Below, piece after piece: positions 8,540 to 16,229 of a stretch of DNA of 64,000 nt. Under the pieces are notes generated by a model. The model saw nothing but the letters and a program-made list of their open reading frames with translations, had not been told where the DNA came from and made no database searches. The position numbers and the translations under genes are program-made. Positions within the stretch are counted from its first letter, which is position 1, and the number at the start of each line of letters is the position of its first letter. Origin of the DNA: Martinezella lusitana (lineage in GTDB: Bacteria; Pseudomonadota; Alphaproteobacteria; Rhizobiales; Rhizobiaceae); assembly GCF_010668395.1 (NCBI RefSeq), contig NZ_WUEY01000014.1:124001-188000 (forward strand). Reading direction: 5' to 3'.

Positions 8540-9412
8540 ATGTTTTTAGTAATGGGAATTACCGGAAAAGTCGGTGGTGCAACGGCACAACATCTGTTGG
8601 CACAAGGCAATAAAGTCCGCGCATTGGTCCGTAGTCGCGAAAAGGCGGTTATCTGGGCGGACCAGGGCGTGGAATTGGTGGACGGCGATTGGAATGACGC
8701 GGCAGCCATCGAGCAGGCGCTCAAAGGCGTTGAAGGTGCGTTTGTCATGTTGCCTTCTGTATGGGCACCTTCGCCTGACTATAAAGAAGCGAAGGGCGTG
8801 ATTGCGAACTATGTCGCAGCGCTCACCGAGGCAGCGCCGCCGCGCGTGATAGCGCTCTCGTCGATGGGTGCGAACAGAACCAGCGGGCTCGGGATGATCA
8901 CGGCGCTCTCGCTTCTGGAGCAAGGTTTTCGCAATCTGACATCTCCGGTCACCTTTCTGCGCGCGGGCGGTTTCTTCGAAAACTTCCTATACGGCTTGCA
9001 GGTCGCTCAAGGTGGGATGCTACCGGTCTACTATAATCCGACAAACCGGAAATCGACCATGGTCGCGACGAGCGACATCGGCGCGGAGGTGGCAACGCTT
9101 TTGACCGGGGCAGCCTGGTCAGGACAGCGCGTCATCGAGCTTGGTTCGATGATCAGCGCGGATGAAGTCGCCGAGCAATTGGGCGAAGTCCTGAAGCTCG
9201 ACGTGAAAGCCTTTGCAGTCCCGCGTGCGGGGTGGGCGGAAGCGTTCGAGCAGCTCGGTATCCCCAAAGGCCACACGGGACCTGCGGAAGAAATGTATGA
9301 GGCCGTAAATGCGGGATGGATGGATCTCGGAGCCGAGAAAACGGAGCACATCGCGGGTACGACGTCCGCACGCGAAGTCTTCGAGGCGGCGCAGAAAGCC
9401 GCCAAGGGATAA
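8540..9412 (+). CDS. NmrA-like / atypical SDR NAD(P)-binding protein
   Basis: A 290-residue Rossmann-fold protein. The N-terminal nucleotide-binding motif is MFLVMGITGKVGGATAQHLL (GxTGxxG type), followed by VRALVRSREKA and a conserved VDGDWNDAAAIEQAL acidic segment. Family members include NmrA, quinone oxidoreductase 2 (QorB) and azoreductase-like proteins that bind NAD(P). A ribosome-binding site (AGGAG) precedes the ATG. It likely forms a two-gene operon with the DoxX protein, under the divergent LysR regulator, possibly against quinone or electrophile stress. Confidence 0.85.
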   Translation: MFLVMGITGKVGGATAQHLLAQGNKVRALVRSREKAVIWADQGVELVDGDWNDAAAIEQALKGVEGAFVMLPSVWAPSPDYKEAKGVIANYVAALTEAAPPRVIALSSMGANRTSGLGMITALSLLEQGFRNLTSPVTFLRAGGFFENFLYGLQVAQGGMLPVYYNPTNRKSTMVATSDIGAEVATLLTGAAWSGQRVIELGSMISADEVAEQLGEVLKLDVKAFAVPRAGWAEAFEQLGIPKGHTGPAEEMYEAVNAGWMDLGAEKTEHIAGTTSAREVFEAAQKAAKG

Positions 9413-9801
9413 GCCCTGGACGGATCAGGCACGACAGAGACTATCTGCTTCTGCGTCGGACGCGTTCTGGCAAACACTCAACAGTTCATGTCAATCCGAC
9501 TCACGTCTGCTCTGGCCCAATCTTCTGAATCTTAGAATGGCGGACTTTCTGGCTTGATGAAAGTCCGCTATTTGCGTCTTATCATAAGGGTCTGATCGCT
9601 CTGGGCCGAAAGCAGCAACCGTTCAATGGAAATTCCTATGTTTCGGTGAATTCTGCTGCGAAGCTCGGCATAATATCGCTTGTTCGGACGGGTGGCGCCA
9701 CAAACGGACATGGATCTTCTGTAGCCTTGCGAGCCGACCGAATATGAACTGCTTCCATCGATTGAGCGGAGGGCAGCTTCGCAGCCGCCCTCTAAAGTCG
9801 C
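9413..9801. other. Intergenic stretch with one terminator
   Basis: No gene can be supported between the NmrA-like gene and the stress-protein gene that ends at 9802. Apart from the hairpin at 9540-9568 nothing distinctive was seen. Confidence 0.5.
9540..9568 (+). terminator. Hairpin terminator after the NmrA-like gene
   Basis: A perfect 10-bp stem (GCGGACTTTC at 9540-9549 and GAAAGTCCGC at 9559-9568) encloses a 9-base loop and is followed by TATTT. It lies about 130 bp after the NmrA-like stop codon. The weak T-run is the main doubt. Confidence 0.65.
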
Positions 9802-10419
9802 TTAAGCGCGCGGATCTATCCGATCGCGCCCACGCTCTGCGGCAATCTGATCGGACGTGTACGGATCGGCCGCATCGTCGAAGTGCAACCATCCATCGGC
9901 ACTATACTTGGCCCGAAGGTCATCAAGATCGACCGCTCGTGCGTCGTTAAGGATCGTCTGCGATGCCGCAACCTTGTCGTCTGCCACTTTTGCAATGACG
10001 ACGGAGCCACCACGACGCAAGGCTTCAGCATATAAGTGGGCGTCCTTTTCAGGAACGCCGGATGAGATCATTGCGCCGACGATCCCGCCTGCAGCGCCAC
10101 CGACCACGGCGCCTGCAACGGCGCCAGCCGCTGTCGCTGCAAGCCAACCGGCTGCAACCACGGGGCCAACGCCAGGGATAGCCAGCATGCCAAGCCCTGC
10201 CAGCAAGCCGCCAGCGCCACCAGCGACAACACCAATTCCAGCGCCTGTTCCCGCACCTTCGGCGGCATTGTTGCCCTGCCCTTCGACCTTTTCCTTACCG
10301 TCTTTGCGCGAGACGATACTGATCTGATCGGAAGGCACGCCTGCATCTTCCAAGGCCTTCACGGCCGTTTGCGCGTCGTCGTAATTGTCATAAAGTCCAC
10401 TAACGATGGTCATCGGCAT
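9802..10419 (-). CDS. General stress protein 17M-like protein
   Basis: A 205-residue protein. The N-terminal domain (residues 1-45, MPMTIVSGLYDNYDDAQTAV, SDQISIVSRKDG) matches the GSP17M/YflT type found in general stress proteins. The centre (about 65-125) is a glycine- and alanine-rich hydrophobic stretch able to form membrane hairpins. It is followed by AHLYAEALRRGGSVVIAKVA and a short C-terminal region (KYSADGWLHFDDA). It lies 40 bp downstream of the PepSY-like gene on the same strand and probably shares its EcfG-type promoter at 10822-10846. The role is thought to be protective, but the mechanism is unknown. Confidence 0.8.
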   Translation of the reverse strand: MPMTIVSGLYDNYDDAQTAVKALEDAGVPSDQISIVSRKDGKEKVEGQGNNAAEGAGTGAGIGVVAGGAGGLLAGLGMLAIPGVGPVVAAGWLAATAAGAVAGAVVGGAAGGIVGAMISSGVPEKDAHLYAEALRRGGSVVIAKVADDKVAASQTILNDARAVDLDDLRAKYSADGWLHFDDAADPYTSDQIAAERGRDRIDPRA

Positions 10420-10459
10420 TTCCTCTTCATTGTTATTGTGGTTTGATCGTTGAAAGCGA

Positions 10460-10777
10460 TCACTTTGCCATCACGACATTGCCTTGGAAGTCGACAGAGA
10501 CGCTTCCCTGCTTTCCATCCTTGCTGGCCATCGCCCGCCATACGCCCTGGTCATCGAGTTTGAGACCCGACACGTCGGTGTAGCCTGCGTTTTCGATCCG
10601 CGATTTTGCTTGGGCCTCGGTAAAACTGTTTTTGCCAGCCACCGGTGCGCCGGGATTGGTTTCGCCGGAAGTGGGCATTGCAGGAGTGGTCTGCGATGTC
10701 TTCGGCGTCTCGCTCTGGGCGAACGCGACCGGGGCCGCCAGACATATGGCAGCAAGGCTAAAAGCCAACTTTTTCAT
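10460..10777 (-). CDS. Secreted PepSY-like small protein
   Basis: A 105-residue protein with a clear Sec signal peptide (MKKLAFSLAAICLAAPVAFA, cleavage near residue 20). A Thr/Pro-rich linker and a C-terminal domain follow (SFTEAQAKSRIENAGYTDVS, LKLDDQGVWRAMA, VSVDFQGNVV) that resembles the short PepSY/BLIP-like domains of periplasmic proteins. It is the first gene of a likely two-gene operon with the GSP17M-like gene. An EcfG-type promoter lies 45-69 bp upstream of its ATG. Confidence 0.7.
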   Translation of the reverse strand: MKKLAFSLAAICLAAPVAFAQSETPKTSQTTPAMPTSGETNPGAPVAGKNSFTEAQAKSRIENAGYTDVSGLKLDDQGVWRAMASKDGKQGSVSVDFQGNVVMAK

Positions 10778-10821
10778 GGAGTTCCTCCGAATTTTGCATC
10801 CAGTTGCGGATACTTGGAGGA

Positions 10822-10846
10822 AACACGTCAGACCCTAGATTGTTCC
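10822..10846 (-). promoter_or_regulatory. Candidate EcfG-type promoter (GGAAC-N16-TGTT)
   Basis: Read on the minus strand, GGAAC (10842-10846) is followed after 16 bases by TGTT. This differs by one base from CGTT and fits the looser Sinorhizobium RpoE2 form GGAAC-N18-TT. It is 45 bp upstream of the PepSY-like start. Confidence 0.6.
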
Positions 10847-11017
10847 ATCGACTGCAAACGGCGTTATGTCCGTCAATGAAGGCCACACGAACTCAAGCAT
10901 CCCTTCCGAGCAATAGTCGGCGCTATCGACGAGCACGCTGAACCTCTCGCCAAAGCGATGCGAAGCTAATTTGACTTTGCCGAGCGCCGTCCAAACTGCC
11001 GATGGACCGGCCAAGAC

Positions 11018-11042
11018 GGAACTTCTTGGAGCTAGGCGGATT
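11018..11042 (+). promoter_or_regulatory. Weak candidate EcfG-type promoter (GGAAC-N16-GATT)
   Basis: GGAAC at 11018-11022 is followed after 16 bases by GATT at 11039-11042, 24 bp before the ATG at 11067. The -10 half fits only the loose form ending in TT. The position is good but the motif is weak. Confidence 0.35.
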
Positions 11043-11066
11043 ACCCTAGACACCGGAGGAACATCA

Positions 11067-11285
11067 ATGTCCAATGACAAGTCGCCAGCGGTCGAATCGA
11101 TGAAACAGGAACAGGCCGAGCAGCGCAAAAAGAACGCCAAGGGCTCACTCGAGAAAGGCCTGGAAGACACCTTTCCAGCATCGGACCCTGTATCGACAGC
11201 TTCCCCGGGAATCCCATCGGGACGCGCCGATGCGGATGAAGCCGATCGCGTAAAGAAGAATTGGGATCCCTCCGCGAAGCGATAG
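11067..11285 (+). CDS. Small charged hypothetical stress-type protein
   Basis: A 72-residue, hydrophilic protein rich in Lys, Glu and Ser, with no membrane segment. It carries GSLEKGLEDTFPASDPVS, a signature I recognise from short proteins common in rhizobial stress regions, without known function. A longer in-frame start at 10971 is rejected because the ATG at 11067 has a GGAGGA ribosome-binding site at 11056-11061. It converges on the DUF2171 gene, with a shared terminator hairpin between them. Confidence 0.7.
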   Translation: MSNDKSPAVESMKQEQAEQRKKNAKGSLEKGLEDTFPASDPVSTASPGIPSGRADADEADRVKKNWDPSAKR

Positions 11286-11370
11286 TGGTTGAGGATATCA
11301 AACCAACGCAAGAGCAGAGTGCGCTATCGCCTCGATATAGCTCGAATGCCGTGCGATGATGCACAGGAAT

Positions 11371-11398
11371 GGGGCCACAGAGCAATGACCATGGCCCC
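11371..11398. terminator. Bidirectional hairpin between convergent genes
   Basis: GGGGCCA (11371-11377) pairs with TGGCCCC (11392-11398) across a 14-base loop. It sits between a plus-strand gene ending at 11285 and a minus-strand gene ending at 11410. Confidence 0.55.
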
Positions 11399-11409
11399 TT
11401 CACGATCTG

Positions 11410-11643
11410 TCAGTTGATCGAAGACCATTGGCTACGGACATAGTCCGAATTTTTCGTCAGATGGACGTGGGCGTCGACGTGATCGACCCAATCGATCGGG
11501 ATCAGATGGTGCCGACCGTCGTCGAAGCCGTTTTTGGTAAGCTTGATGCGGCTTTCTCCATCCATGTGGTCGACGGTCCCGACATGGATGCCATCTGCCG
11601 CGATCACTTCCATATGTTCGGCAATCTTGTCTGCGGAAATCAT
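11410..11643 (-). CDS. DUF2171 family protein
   Basis: A 77-residue protein (ISADKIAEHMEVIAADGIHV, GTVDHMDGESRIKLTKNGF, HHLIPIDWVDHVDAHVHLTK) typical of DUF2171. The fold is thought to be PRC-barrel-like, with the HVGTVDHMDG and HHLIPIDWVD strands. It is soluble and has no signal peptide. An exact EcfG-type promoter ends 31 bp upstream of its ATG, which supports membership in the general stress regulon. The molecular role is unknown. Confidence 0.8.
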   Translation of the reverse strand: MISADKIAEHMEVIAADGIHVGTVDHMDGESRIKLTKNGFDDGRHHLIPIDWVDHVDAHVHLTKNSDYVRSQWSSIN

Positions 11644-11673
11644 TATGGCCTCCTCTTGTGTTGGCCTTACCCG

Positions 11674-11698
11674 AACGCCCGCAACAGCCTATAGTTCC
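11674..11698 (-). promoter_or_regulatory. EcfG-type promoter (exact GGAAC-N16-CGTT)
   Basis: On the minus strand GGAAC (11694-11698) and CGTT (11674-11677) are separated by 16 bases. The site ends 31 bp upstream of the DUF2171 start. Confidence 0.8.
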
Positions 11699-11753
11699 CA
11701 ACGTTGGCAAGCGTCTCATCCGCACAATGACGGCCGCTGAACTCTTGATCGCC

Positions 11754-12983
11754 TCAGGAAATAGGAAACAGATCCCAATCGGTATCATGATGCCCAAGGA
11801 TCTCGCCCGCGATCAGCTCGGCTGCGATCTGACTGAATGTGATGCCATTTCCCCCGAAACCCATTGTCACGAACACGTTCTTCATGTGAGGGACACGTCC
11901 AATCATAGGCAGGCCATCAGGTGTAACGGCAAAGGCCGCTGACCATTTGAATTCCGGCTTCCCAATCGCTATGCCTGTGAGGTCCGCTAGCTTTTCGACC
12001 AGCGCCTTCGTCTTGCGCGCGCGCTTCGTCTGGTCCTTGTAAGCGTCTTCACCATTTTCATCTTCTCCCCCAAGAATGACCCTGCCGTCAGGTGTGGATC
12101 GAAAATAGAGATACGGATCGGATCCTTCCCAGACGAGATACTGATCCAGCCACTCCGGCCGTTTGAGCTTGGGCCGGCTGGCGAGAGCCCAAGTGGAAAT
12201 CACCTTCTGGCTTTTGTTCGCAAGCGATTCCAAGAATTCGTAACCCGTGCAGAACACGACCTGTCGCGCCGACAGCATGGTTCCTTCCGACGTCGAGAGC
12301 ACCACATCCTCGTCAAATGCCCTGACATCCTTGATCTCGACGCTGGAAGCGATTTCCGTGCCATGCATCGCGGCGCGCCGGAGAATTCCCGCTGTCAGTT
12401 GCGCTGGATTCGCAGAGGCAGAGATCGTGCTGTCGATCGCGGCCGTGCGAACGATCTGGAACTGTTCTCGTAGCACTGAAGCACCTAGAAGCTCTGCCCC
12501 GATGCCCGCTTCGCTCCTCGCCTCCCATTCCGCCTTCAATGCACGCGCGCCGTATTCCTCCCCTGCCAGAAACAGGCTCCTTTTTCGCTGGAACGAGCAT
12601 TTGATATTGAGATCTTGTACAATTCCCGCGAGTTGCTCCACCGCGCCTGCCGAACGCTGCCAAACGCGCTGAGCGTTCCTGACCCCCATCGATTTCTGAA
12701 GCACATGCAGAGGAACATCGATTTCATGCTGGATCATCGCCGTGCTTGCTAGGCTGCTCCCCTGCACGGGTGACCGGCGATCGACCACGAGGACGCGCAG
12801 ATTTTTCCCGCTCAGTGCATGCGCCATAAGGGCACCGCTTATGCCGGCACCGACAATGATCACGTCATAGGCGTTGTGAGCAATAGTTTGGCCCGTTTTG
12901 ATCGATCCGCCGCGGATGGCGGCCCATAGTGGCTGGTCGCGGCGCAAGGCATATCTTTGCGTCAATGGTGCGGAATTGTCCAA
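11754..12983 (-). CDS. DadA-like FAD-dependent oxidoreductase
   Basis: A 409-residue flavoprotein of the DAO family (D-amino acid and glycine oxidase-like). The dinucleotide-binding motif is IIVGAGISGALMAHALSGKN at about residues 40-60, followed by a second FAD contact (VLVVDRRSPVQGSS). The C-terminal FAD segment is VTPDGLPMIGRVPHMKNVFV, then MGFGGNGITFSQIAAELIAG. The substrate cannot be fixed from sequence; oxidation of an amine or imino acid is likely. An exact EcfG-type promoter starts 44 bp upstream. No signal peptide or partner subunit was seen. Confidence 0.85.
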   Translation of the reverse strand: MDNSAPLTQRYALRRDQPLWAAIRGGSIKTGQTIAHNAYDVIIVGAGISGALMAHALSGKNLRVLVVDRRSPVQGSSLASTAMIQHEIDVPLHVLQKSMGVRNAQRVWQRSAGAVEQLAGIVQDLNIKCSFQRKRSLFLAGEEYGARALKAEWEARSEAGIGAELLGASVLREQFQIVRTAAIDSTISASANPAQLTAGILRRAAMHGTEIASSVEIKDVRAFDEDVVLSTSEGTMLSARQVVFCTGYEFLESLANKSQKVISTWALASRPKLKRPEWLDQYLVWEGSDPYLYFRSTPDGRVILGGEDENGEDAYKDQTKRARKTKALVEKLADLTGIAIGKPEFKWSAAFAVTPDGLPMIGRVPHMKNVFVTMGFGGNGITFSQIAAELIAGEILGHHDTDWDLFPIS

Positions 12984-13026
12984 AGCAAGCCCTGTTAGTG
13001 GAAGACCGTATCAAACTACTGCCGTT

Positions 13027-13051
13027 AACGGCCCAAAGTTGCTGAGGTTCC
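13027..13051 (-). promoter_or_regulatory. EcfG-type promoter (exact GGAAC-N16-CGTT)
   Basis: On the minus strand GGAAC (13047-13051) and CGTT (13027-13030) are spaced by 16 bases, about 45 bp upstream of the FAD oxidoreductase start. Confidence 0.8.
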
Positions 13052-13132
13052 CGAGAAATAAAATCTGAATATTTCGAAACAACTTCAAGGCCGGCGAGTT
13101 TGAACATGACAACAGAAGAGAGGAAATATCCA

Positions 13133-13435
13133 ATGTCTACGAAGATGATCGCTGTGTGTGTCCTTTCAATTGGCATGGCCACCGCCGCCATGGCGCAGCA
13201 GTCCAGCTCCAGCGGCTCGGGCAGCGGCAATGGCGCAGGCACCGGCTCGCAGAGCGGCGATACGTCCAATGGAAACGCGGGTACGAACGGCGGCGACACG
13301 TCCGGCAGCCATGCCAATTCCAATGGCCAATCCCAGGACTGCAACGCGGTGAAGACCGGTAAGAACACCACTCAGAGCAATAGCGCGCAGGATAGCCAGA
13401 CGAACGACAAGACCTCCACCAAAAAATGCCAGTGA
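13133..13435 (+). CDS. Secreted Ser/Gly/Asn-rich low-complexity protein
   Basis: A 100-residue protein with a signal peptide (MSTKMIAVCVLSIGMATAAM, cleavage after AMAQ) and a mature part made almost wholly of Ser, Gly, Asn, Thr and Gln (GSGSGNGAGTGSQSGD). It ends in a Lys/Thr-rich tail with two cysteines in the mature part (SQDCNAV and KKCQ). It is probably periplasmic or extracellular and disordered. The ATG at 13133 is chosen over the one at 13100 because AGAGAGG lies just upstream and it gives a standard signal peptide. The function is unknown. Confidence 0.65.
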   Translation: MSTKMIAVCVLSIGMATAAMAQQSSSSGSGSGNGAGTGSQSGDTSNGNAGTNGGDTSGSHANSNGQSQDCNAVKTGKNTTQSNSAQDSQTNDKTSTKKCQ

Positions 13436-13446
13436 CGAAACCCATG

Positions 13447-13467
13447 GAAGGGCCGCGAGAGCCCTTC
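13447..13467 (+). terminator. Candidate hairpin terminator
   Basis: GAAGGGC (13447-13453) pairs with GCCCTTC (13461-13467) across a 7-base loop, 12 bp after the stop of the Ser/Gly-rich protein. There is no T-run, so this is a modest candidate. Confidence 0.4.
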
Positions 13468-13546
13468 TCCTCGCCGTTGCAAGCCATTTCGTGTCAGCAA
13501 ACAGGCGGTGGGTTGCAGACGTCATCGATCCTTTTCGAGGACTAGA

Positions 13547-13759
13547 ATGATGAACAACAGCGCTCAGGACCTTGCGAACGAATATCTGCGTCTGGGTGGA
13601 CGCAGACTTCTGGTGATGGACGATAACATTCTATCGACCAAAAGCTGGGAAGGTGATCCGCCGGAAGCCGAGACTTTTTGGAAACAGGAAATAGAGGGGC
13701 TCGCTCCCAGGCGCCGCAACGAAGTCATGTCCTTTTTGCCCTCAATCAATGTCACCTAG
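13547..13759 (+). CDS. Small conserved hypothetical protein
   Basis: A 70-residue soluble protein (MMNNSAQDLANEYLRLGGRR, LLVMDDNILSTKSWEGDPPE, then LAPRRRNEVMSFLPS). It has no signal peptide or membrane segment. The type is familiar from rhizobial genomes but no function is known to me. The start with two adjacent ATG codons is preferred over the upstream extension to 13508. It lies between two other small stress-type genes. Confidence 0.6.
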   Translation: MMNNSAQDLANEYLRLGGRRLLVMDDNILSTKSWEGDPPEAETFWKQEIEGLAPRRRNEVMSFLPSINVT

Positions 13760-13818
13760 AGCGGCAGGTGGCCAGGCTTCAGGCCTATCATCTTCGACGC
13801 CGCCGAGCGGCGCCATCC

Positions 13819-13839
13819 TCCTGAATTGGACATTCAGGA
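13819..13839 (+). terminator. Candidate hairpin terminator overlapping a convergent stop codon
   Basis: TCCTGAAT (13819-13826) and ATTCAGGA (13832-13839) form a perfect 8-bp stem with a 5-base loop, followed by TTTC. The stem includes the stop codon of the minus-strand DUF2934 gene (13834-13836). Confidence 0.45.
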
Positions 13840-14112
13840 TTTCGTATAGTGATCAACGTCCAGCGGTGTCACCGTTCTTCCGTTTGGTGGCGACCGGCCA
13901 AAATCTCCGCTTTCGCCAGCGGCATGAAGCATGGCTTCGTCATCACGGTCGTCCTCATCAATCAGATCCGTCAGCGTCTCATGCTCATTGTCTTCCTCTA
14001 GTTCATCGGCGGCTTGCAGCCAATGGCGCATTGCCGCTCCCTCCGGGCGGCCTTCCTCCTCCCATAGTTCGTAAGCGCGGCGGCGGATCTGTTCGTGCTT
14101 GTCAGTGGCCAT
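13834..14112 (-). CDS. DUF2934 family protein
   Basis: A 92-residue protein. The N-terminal 35 residues (KHEQIRRRAYELWEEEGRPE, then AMRHWLQAADEL) are the DUF2934 signature. An acidic region (DLIDEDDRDDEAM) and a polar tail follow. It is a cytoplasmic protein of unknown role, frequent among rhizobial stress genes. A second DUF2934 gene lies at 28837. A one-mismatch EcfG-type site lies about 53 bp upstream, behind a good ribosome-binding site (GAGGAAC). Confidence 0.8.
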   Translation of the reverse strand: MATDKHEQIRRRAYELWEEEGRPEGAAMRHWLQAADELEEDNEHETLTDLIDEDDRDDEAMLHAAGESGDFGRSPPNGRTVTPLDVDHYTKS

Positions 14113-14164
14113 CGTTCCTCCTCACCCAAGCGGGTTATCTGCCAATCTATTCTGGCTTGGTAGT

Positions 14165-14189
14165 AACTCGGCCTTCCGGCCTTTGTTCC
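14165..14189 (-). promoter_or_regulatory. Candidate EcfG-type promoter (GGAAC-N16-AGTT)
   Basis: On the minus strand GGAAC (14185-14189) is followed after 16 bases by AGTT (14165-14168), one base away from CGTT. It lies 53 bp upstream of the DUF2934 start. Confidence 0.6.
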
Positions 14190-14333
14190 GAGTATCATCG
14201 CCAATAACGAAGCCTTCAAATCCGACGTCGGCGGCGGTCGCCAGCGGGTCTGTTTGAACGCGTCACCAAGCATGAATACGCGCCTCAATATCGTTGTGAT
14301 TCAATAAATTAATCGACCTCCTGTTCATGGCGA

Positions 14334-14358
14334 GGAACCAAGCGTGGTTTGCGTCGTT
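14334..14358 (+). promoter_or_regulatory. EcfG-type promoter (exact GGAAC-N16-CGTT)
   Basis: GGAAC (14334-14338) and CGTT (14355-14358) are separated by 16 bases, 29 bp before the DUF1328 start. Confidence 0.85.
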
Positions 14359-14387
14359 TTCCCATCGTAACAACTGTGGAGGCAAAG

Positions 14388-14549
14388 ATGCTCTATTACG
14401 CGCTGGTATTTCTAGTCGTGGCCCTGATAGCAGGCGCGCTCGGGTTCGGTGGCATTGCGGGTGCATCGGCGTCAATCGCTCAAATCCTTTTCTTCATCTT
14501 CCTCATATTGTTCGTCGTATCGCTCGTCATGCGCCTGGCAAGACGGTAA
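14388..14549 (+). CDS. DUF1328 small membrane protein
   Basis: A 53-residue protein with two hydrophobic segments (LYYALVFLVVALIAGALGFG, then IAQILFFIFLILFVVSLVM) and a basic end (RLARR). Length and sequence match the DUF1328/YtjA family of small inner-membrane proteins that are commonly stress-induced. The ATG at 14388 has a GGAGG ribosome-binding site and follows an exact EcfG-type promoter; the longer frame from 14349 is not needed. It probably leads an operon with the DUF2188 gene. Confidence 0.88.
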   Translation: MLYYALVFLVVALIAGALGFGGIAGASASIAQILFFIFLILFVVSLVMRLARR

Positions 14550-14582
14550 GCGCCAGGAGGCGCCGGAATGGAGGGTAAGGGG

Positions 14583-14840
14583 ATGACTGTTACCTACCAT
14601 GTTGGAAAGCACGATGGCGGATATGGCTACCGCCTTGGAGACGTTTGGTCTGAGACCTTCCCGGACCACGACACCGCGCTTGCCGCGGCCAAGGCGGCGG
14701 CCGAACGCCAACATCTCGAAGGTCGCGATGCCGAGATTGCCTATCAGCTTCCCGATGGCGGCTGGCATACGCAACATGCCGCTGGCGGAGACCGCCCCGA
14801 TACCAGCGTTATTGATGACGAAGGCGGACGAGCCTCATGA
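14583..14840 (+). CDS. DUF2188 family protein
   Basis: An 85-residue protein (MTVTYHVGKHDGGYGYRLGD, WSETFPDHDTALAAAKAAAE, IAYQLPDGGWHTQHA) matching DUF2188. In that family a beta sheet carries HDGGYGYR and a helix follows, as seen here. An in-frame ATG at 14568 exists, but the one at 14583 gives the typical family start. It follows the DUF1328 gene by 33 bp and likely shares its promoter. Confidence 0.75.
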   Translation: MTVTYHVGKHDGGYGYRLGDVWSETFPDHDTALAAAKAAAERQHLEGRDAEIAYQLPDGGWHTQHAAGGDRPDTSVIDDEGGRAS

Positions 14841-14954
14841 GCAGATTGGCGGCATCATGCCGATGGTGATAGGTGCGAATTGCTTTTCGAGGCCAGTCCA
14901 AGCGGATTTGCCGATTGCCCAATCCCGTGACGCCAATATGGCAAGGAATTCCTC

Positions 14955-15242
14955 ATGAACTTCAGAAAAATCAGCGAGGTAGACGGCCAAAAGACCTACG
15001 TCATCGTACTCGACACCAACGAAGAAGCCTATTCCGCGCTCGCAACATTTGCGACGGGTGATGACGGCAAGGCGAGCCTGCATCTCCATGCTGTCCTTGG
15101 CCTGAAGGATGGCTCGACCCGCAGAGGCCATTTTCTCGACGGAACCGTTCATTCGACATTAGAGGCAACTATTGTCGAAGCGCCGAGCCATCTTCGACGC
15201 AGCCATCAAAAGGATCTTGGGATTGCCCTGATCGATATTTGA
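14955..15242 (+). CDS. PPC-domain (DUF296) protein with internal deletion
   Basis: A 95-residue protein. The first 34 residues (MNFRKISEVDGQKTYVIVLD, then EEAYSALATFATG) match the N-terminal strands of bacterial PPC/DUF296 proteins. The rest (LHLHAVLGLKDGSTRRGHFL, then STLEATIVEAPSHLRR) matches their last third. Full-length relatives are about 140 residues. Here the central 45 or so residues, which would carry the IGAF strand and the conserved GDIA segment, are missing without loss of frame. The product may be unfolded or a minimal variant. A putative promoter was not found. The gene ends 103 bp before the first Ku gene. Confidence 0.65.
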   Translation: MNFRKISEVDGQKTYVIVLDTNEEAYSALATFATGDDGKASLHLHAVLGLKDGSTRRGHFLDGTVHSTLEATIVEAPSHLRRSHQKDLGIALIDI

Positions 15243-15290
15243 TTTCCTTTCGCGCCGATGCCGCCAAGGCAGGCGCCCTCTGCCGCCCGA

Positions 15291-15315
15291 GGAACAATGC
15301 TCGGCGTGTCTCGTT
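15291..15315 (+). promoter_or_regulatory. EcfG-type promoter (exact GGAAC-N16-CGTT)
   Basis: GGAAC (15291-15295) and CGTT (15312-15315) are separated by 16 bases, 30 bp before the first Ku start. It would drive the Ku-LigD operon. Confidence 0.88.
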
Positions 15316-15345
15316 TGATTCCGAGTGTCGATCTGGAGTTGTCAT

Positions 15346-16227
15346 ATGGCCCCGCGCGCGCAATGGAAGGGATTTCTGAAATTTGGTGAGGTGAGCTGCG
15401 CGGTCGCCCTCTACACCGCCGTTTCGACGTCGGAGCGGATCTCCTTCCATACCCTCAACCGGGAAACCGGCAATCGCGTGAGGCGGGAGTTCGTCGACAG
15501 CGAGACCGGAAAACCGGTGGAGCGCGACGATCAGGTCAAGGGCTATGAGATCAACAAGGACGACTACATCATTCTTGAACCCGACGAGGTCGCCGCTGCC
15601 GTTCCGGAAAGCGACAAGATCCTCCACGTGACGGCGTTTCTTGCGTGCTCCGATATCGATGACGTTTATTTTGATCGGCCTTATTATCTCGCTCCTTCAG
15701 CCGCCGCCGGCGAAGAGGCCTTTGCGCTGATCCGCGAAGGAATGCGCAAGCAGAAGGTCGCCGCGATCGCCCAGACAGTTATTTTCCGGCGCCTGCGGAC
15801 GTTCATGATCCGCGCGCATGGAAAGGGCTTGATCGCCACGACCTTGAACTTCGACTACGAGGTTCGCCCGGTGGACGAGGCCTTCGAAGATGTGCCGGAT
15901 ATCAAAATCAAGGGCGAGATGCTCGATCTCGCCAAACACATCATTGCCACGAAGAAAGGTGCATTCGACGCGAGCGCGTTCGACGATCGCTACGAGGCGG
16001 CGCTCACCGAGCTCGTCAAGGCCAAAGTCGAAGGCAAGCCGATCCCGGTACGCAAGCCCACCAAAGTGACCGATGTCACCGATCTCATGGAGGCTCTGCG
16101 AGAGAGTGCCGGCTTGCGCAATGGCGGCAAATCGAAACGGGCAACGACGAAGTCGGGTTCTGCGCGTGGAAAGACAGCGAAATCGAACCCGCGGACACCG
16201 TCACGGCGTGAGCGCAAGGCGAGTTGA
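15346..16227 (+). CDS. ku: Ku protein, non-homologous end joining (first copy)
   Basis: A 293-residue bacterial Ku protein. The start MAPRAQWKGFLKFGEVSCAV and the motifs ISFHTLNRETGNRV and VKGYEINKDDYIILE are characteristic. The C-terminal tail is basic (GKSKRATTKSGSARGKTAKS), as in many rhizobial Ku proteins. Bacterial Ku forms a ring-shaped dimer that holds broken DNA ends and recruits LigD. The upstream in-frame codon at 15325 is rejected in favour of the ATG at 15346, the family start. The LigD gene starts 2 bp after the Ku stop, so both are one transcription unit under an exact EcfG-type promoter. Confidence 0.93.
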   Translation: MAPRAQWKGFLKFGEVSCAVALYTAVSTSERISFHTLNRETGNRVRREFVDSETGKPVERDDQVKGYEINKDDYIILEPDEVAAAVPESDKILHVTAFLACSDIDDVYFDRPYYLAPSAAAGEEAFALIREGMRKQKVAAIAQTVIFRRLRTFMIRAHGKGLIATTLNFDYEVRPVDEAFEDVPDIKIKGEMLDLAKHIIATKKGAFDASAFDDRYEAALTELVKAKVEGKPIPVRKPTKVTDVTDLMEALRESAGLRNGGKSKRATTKSGSARGKTAKSNPRTPSRRERKAS

Positions 16228-16229
16228 CA

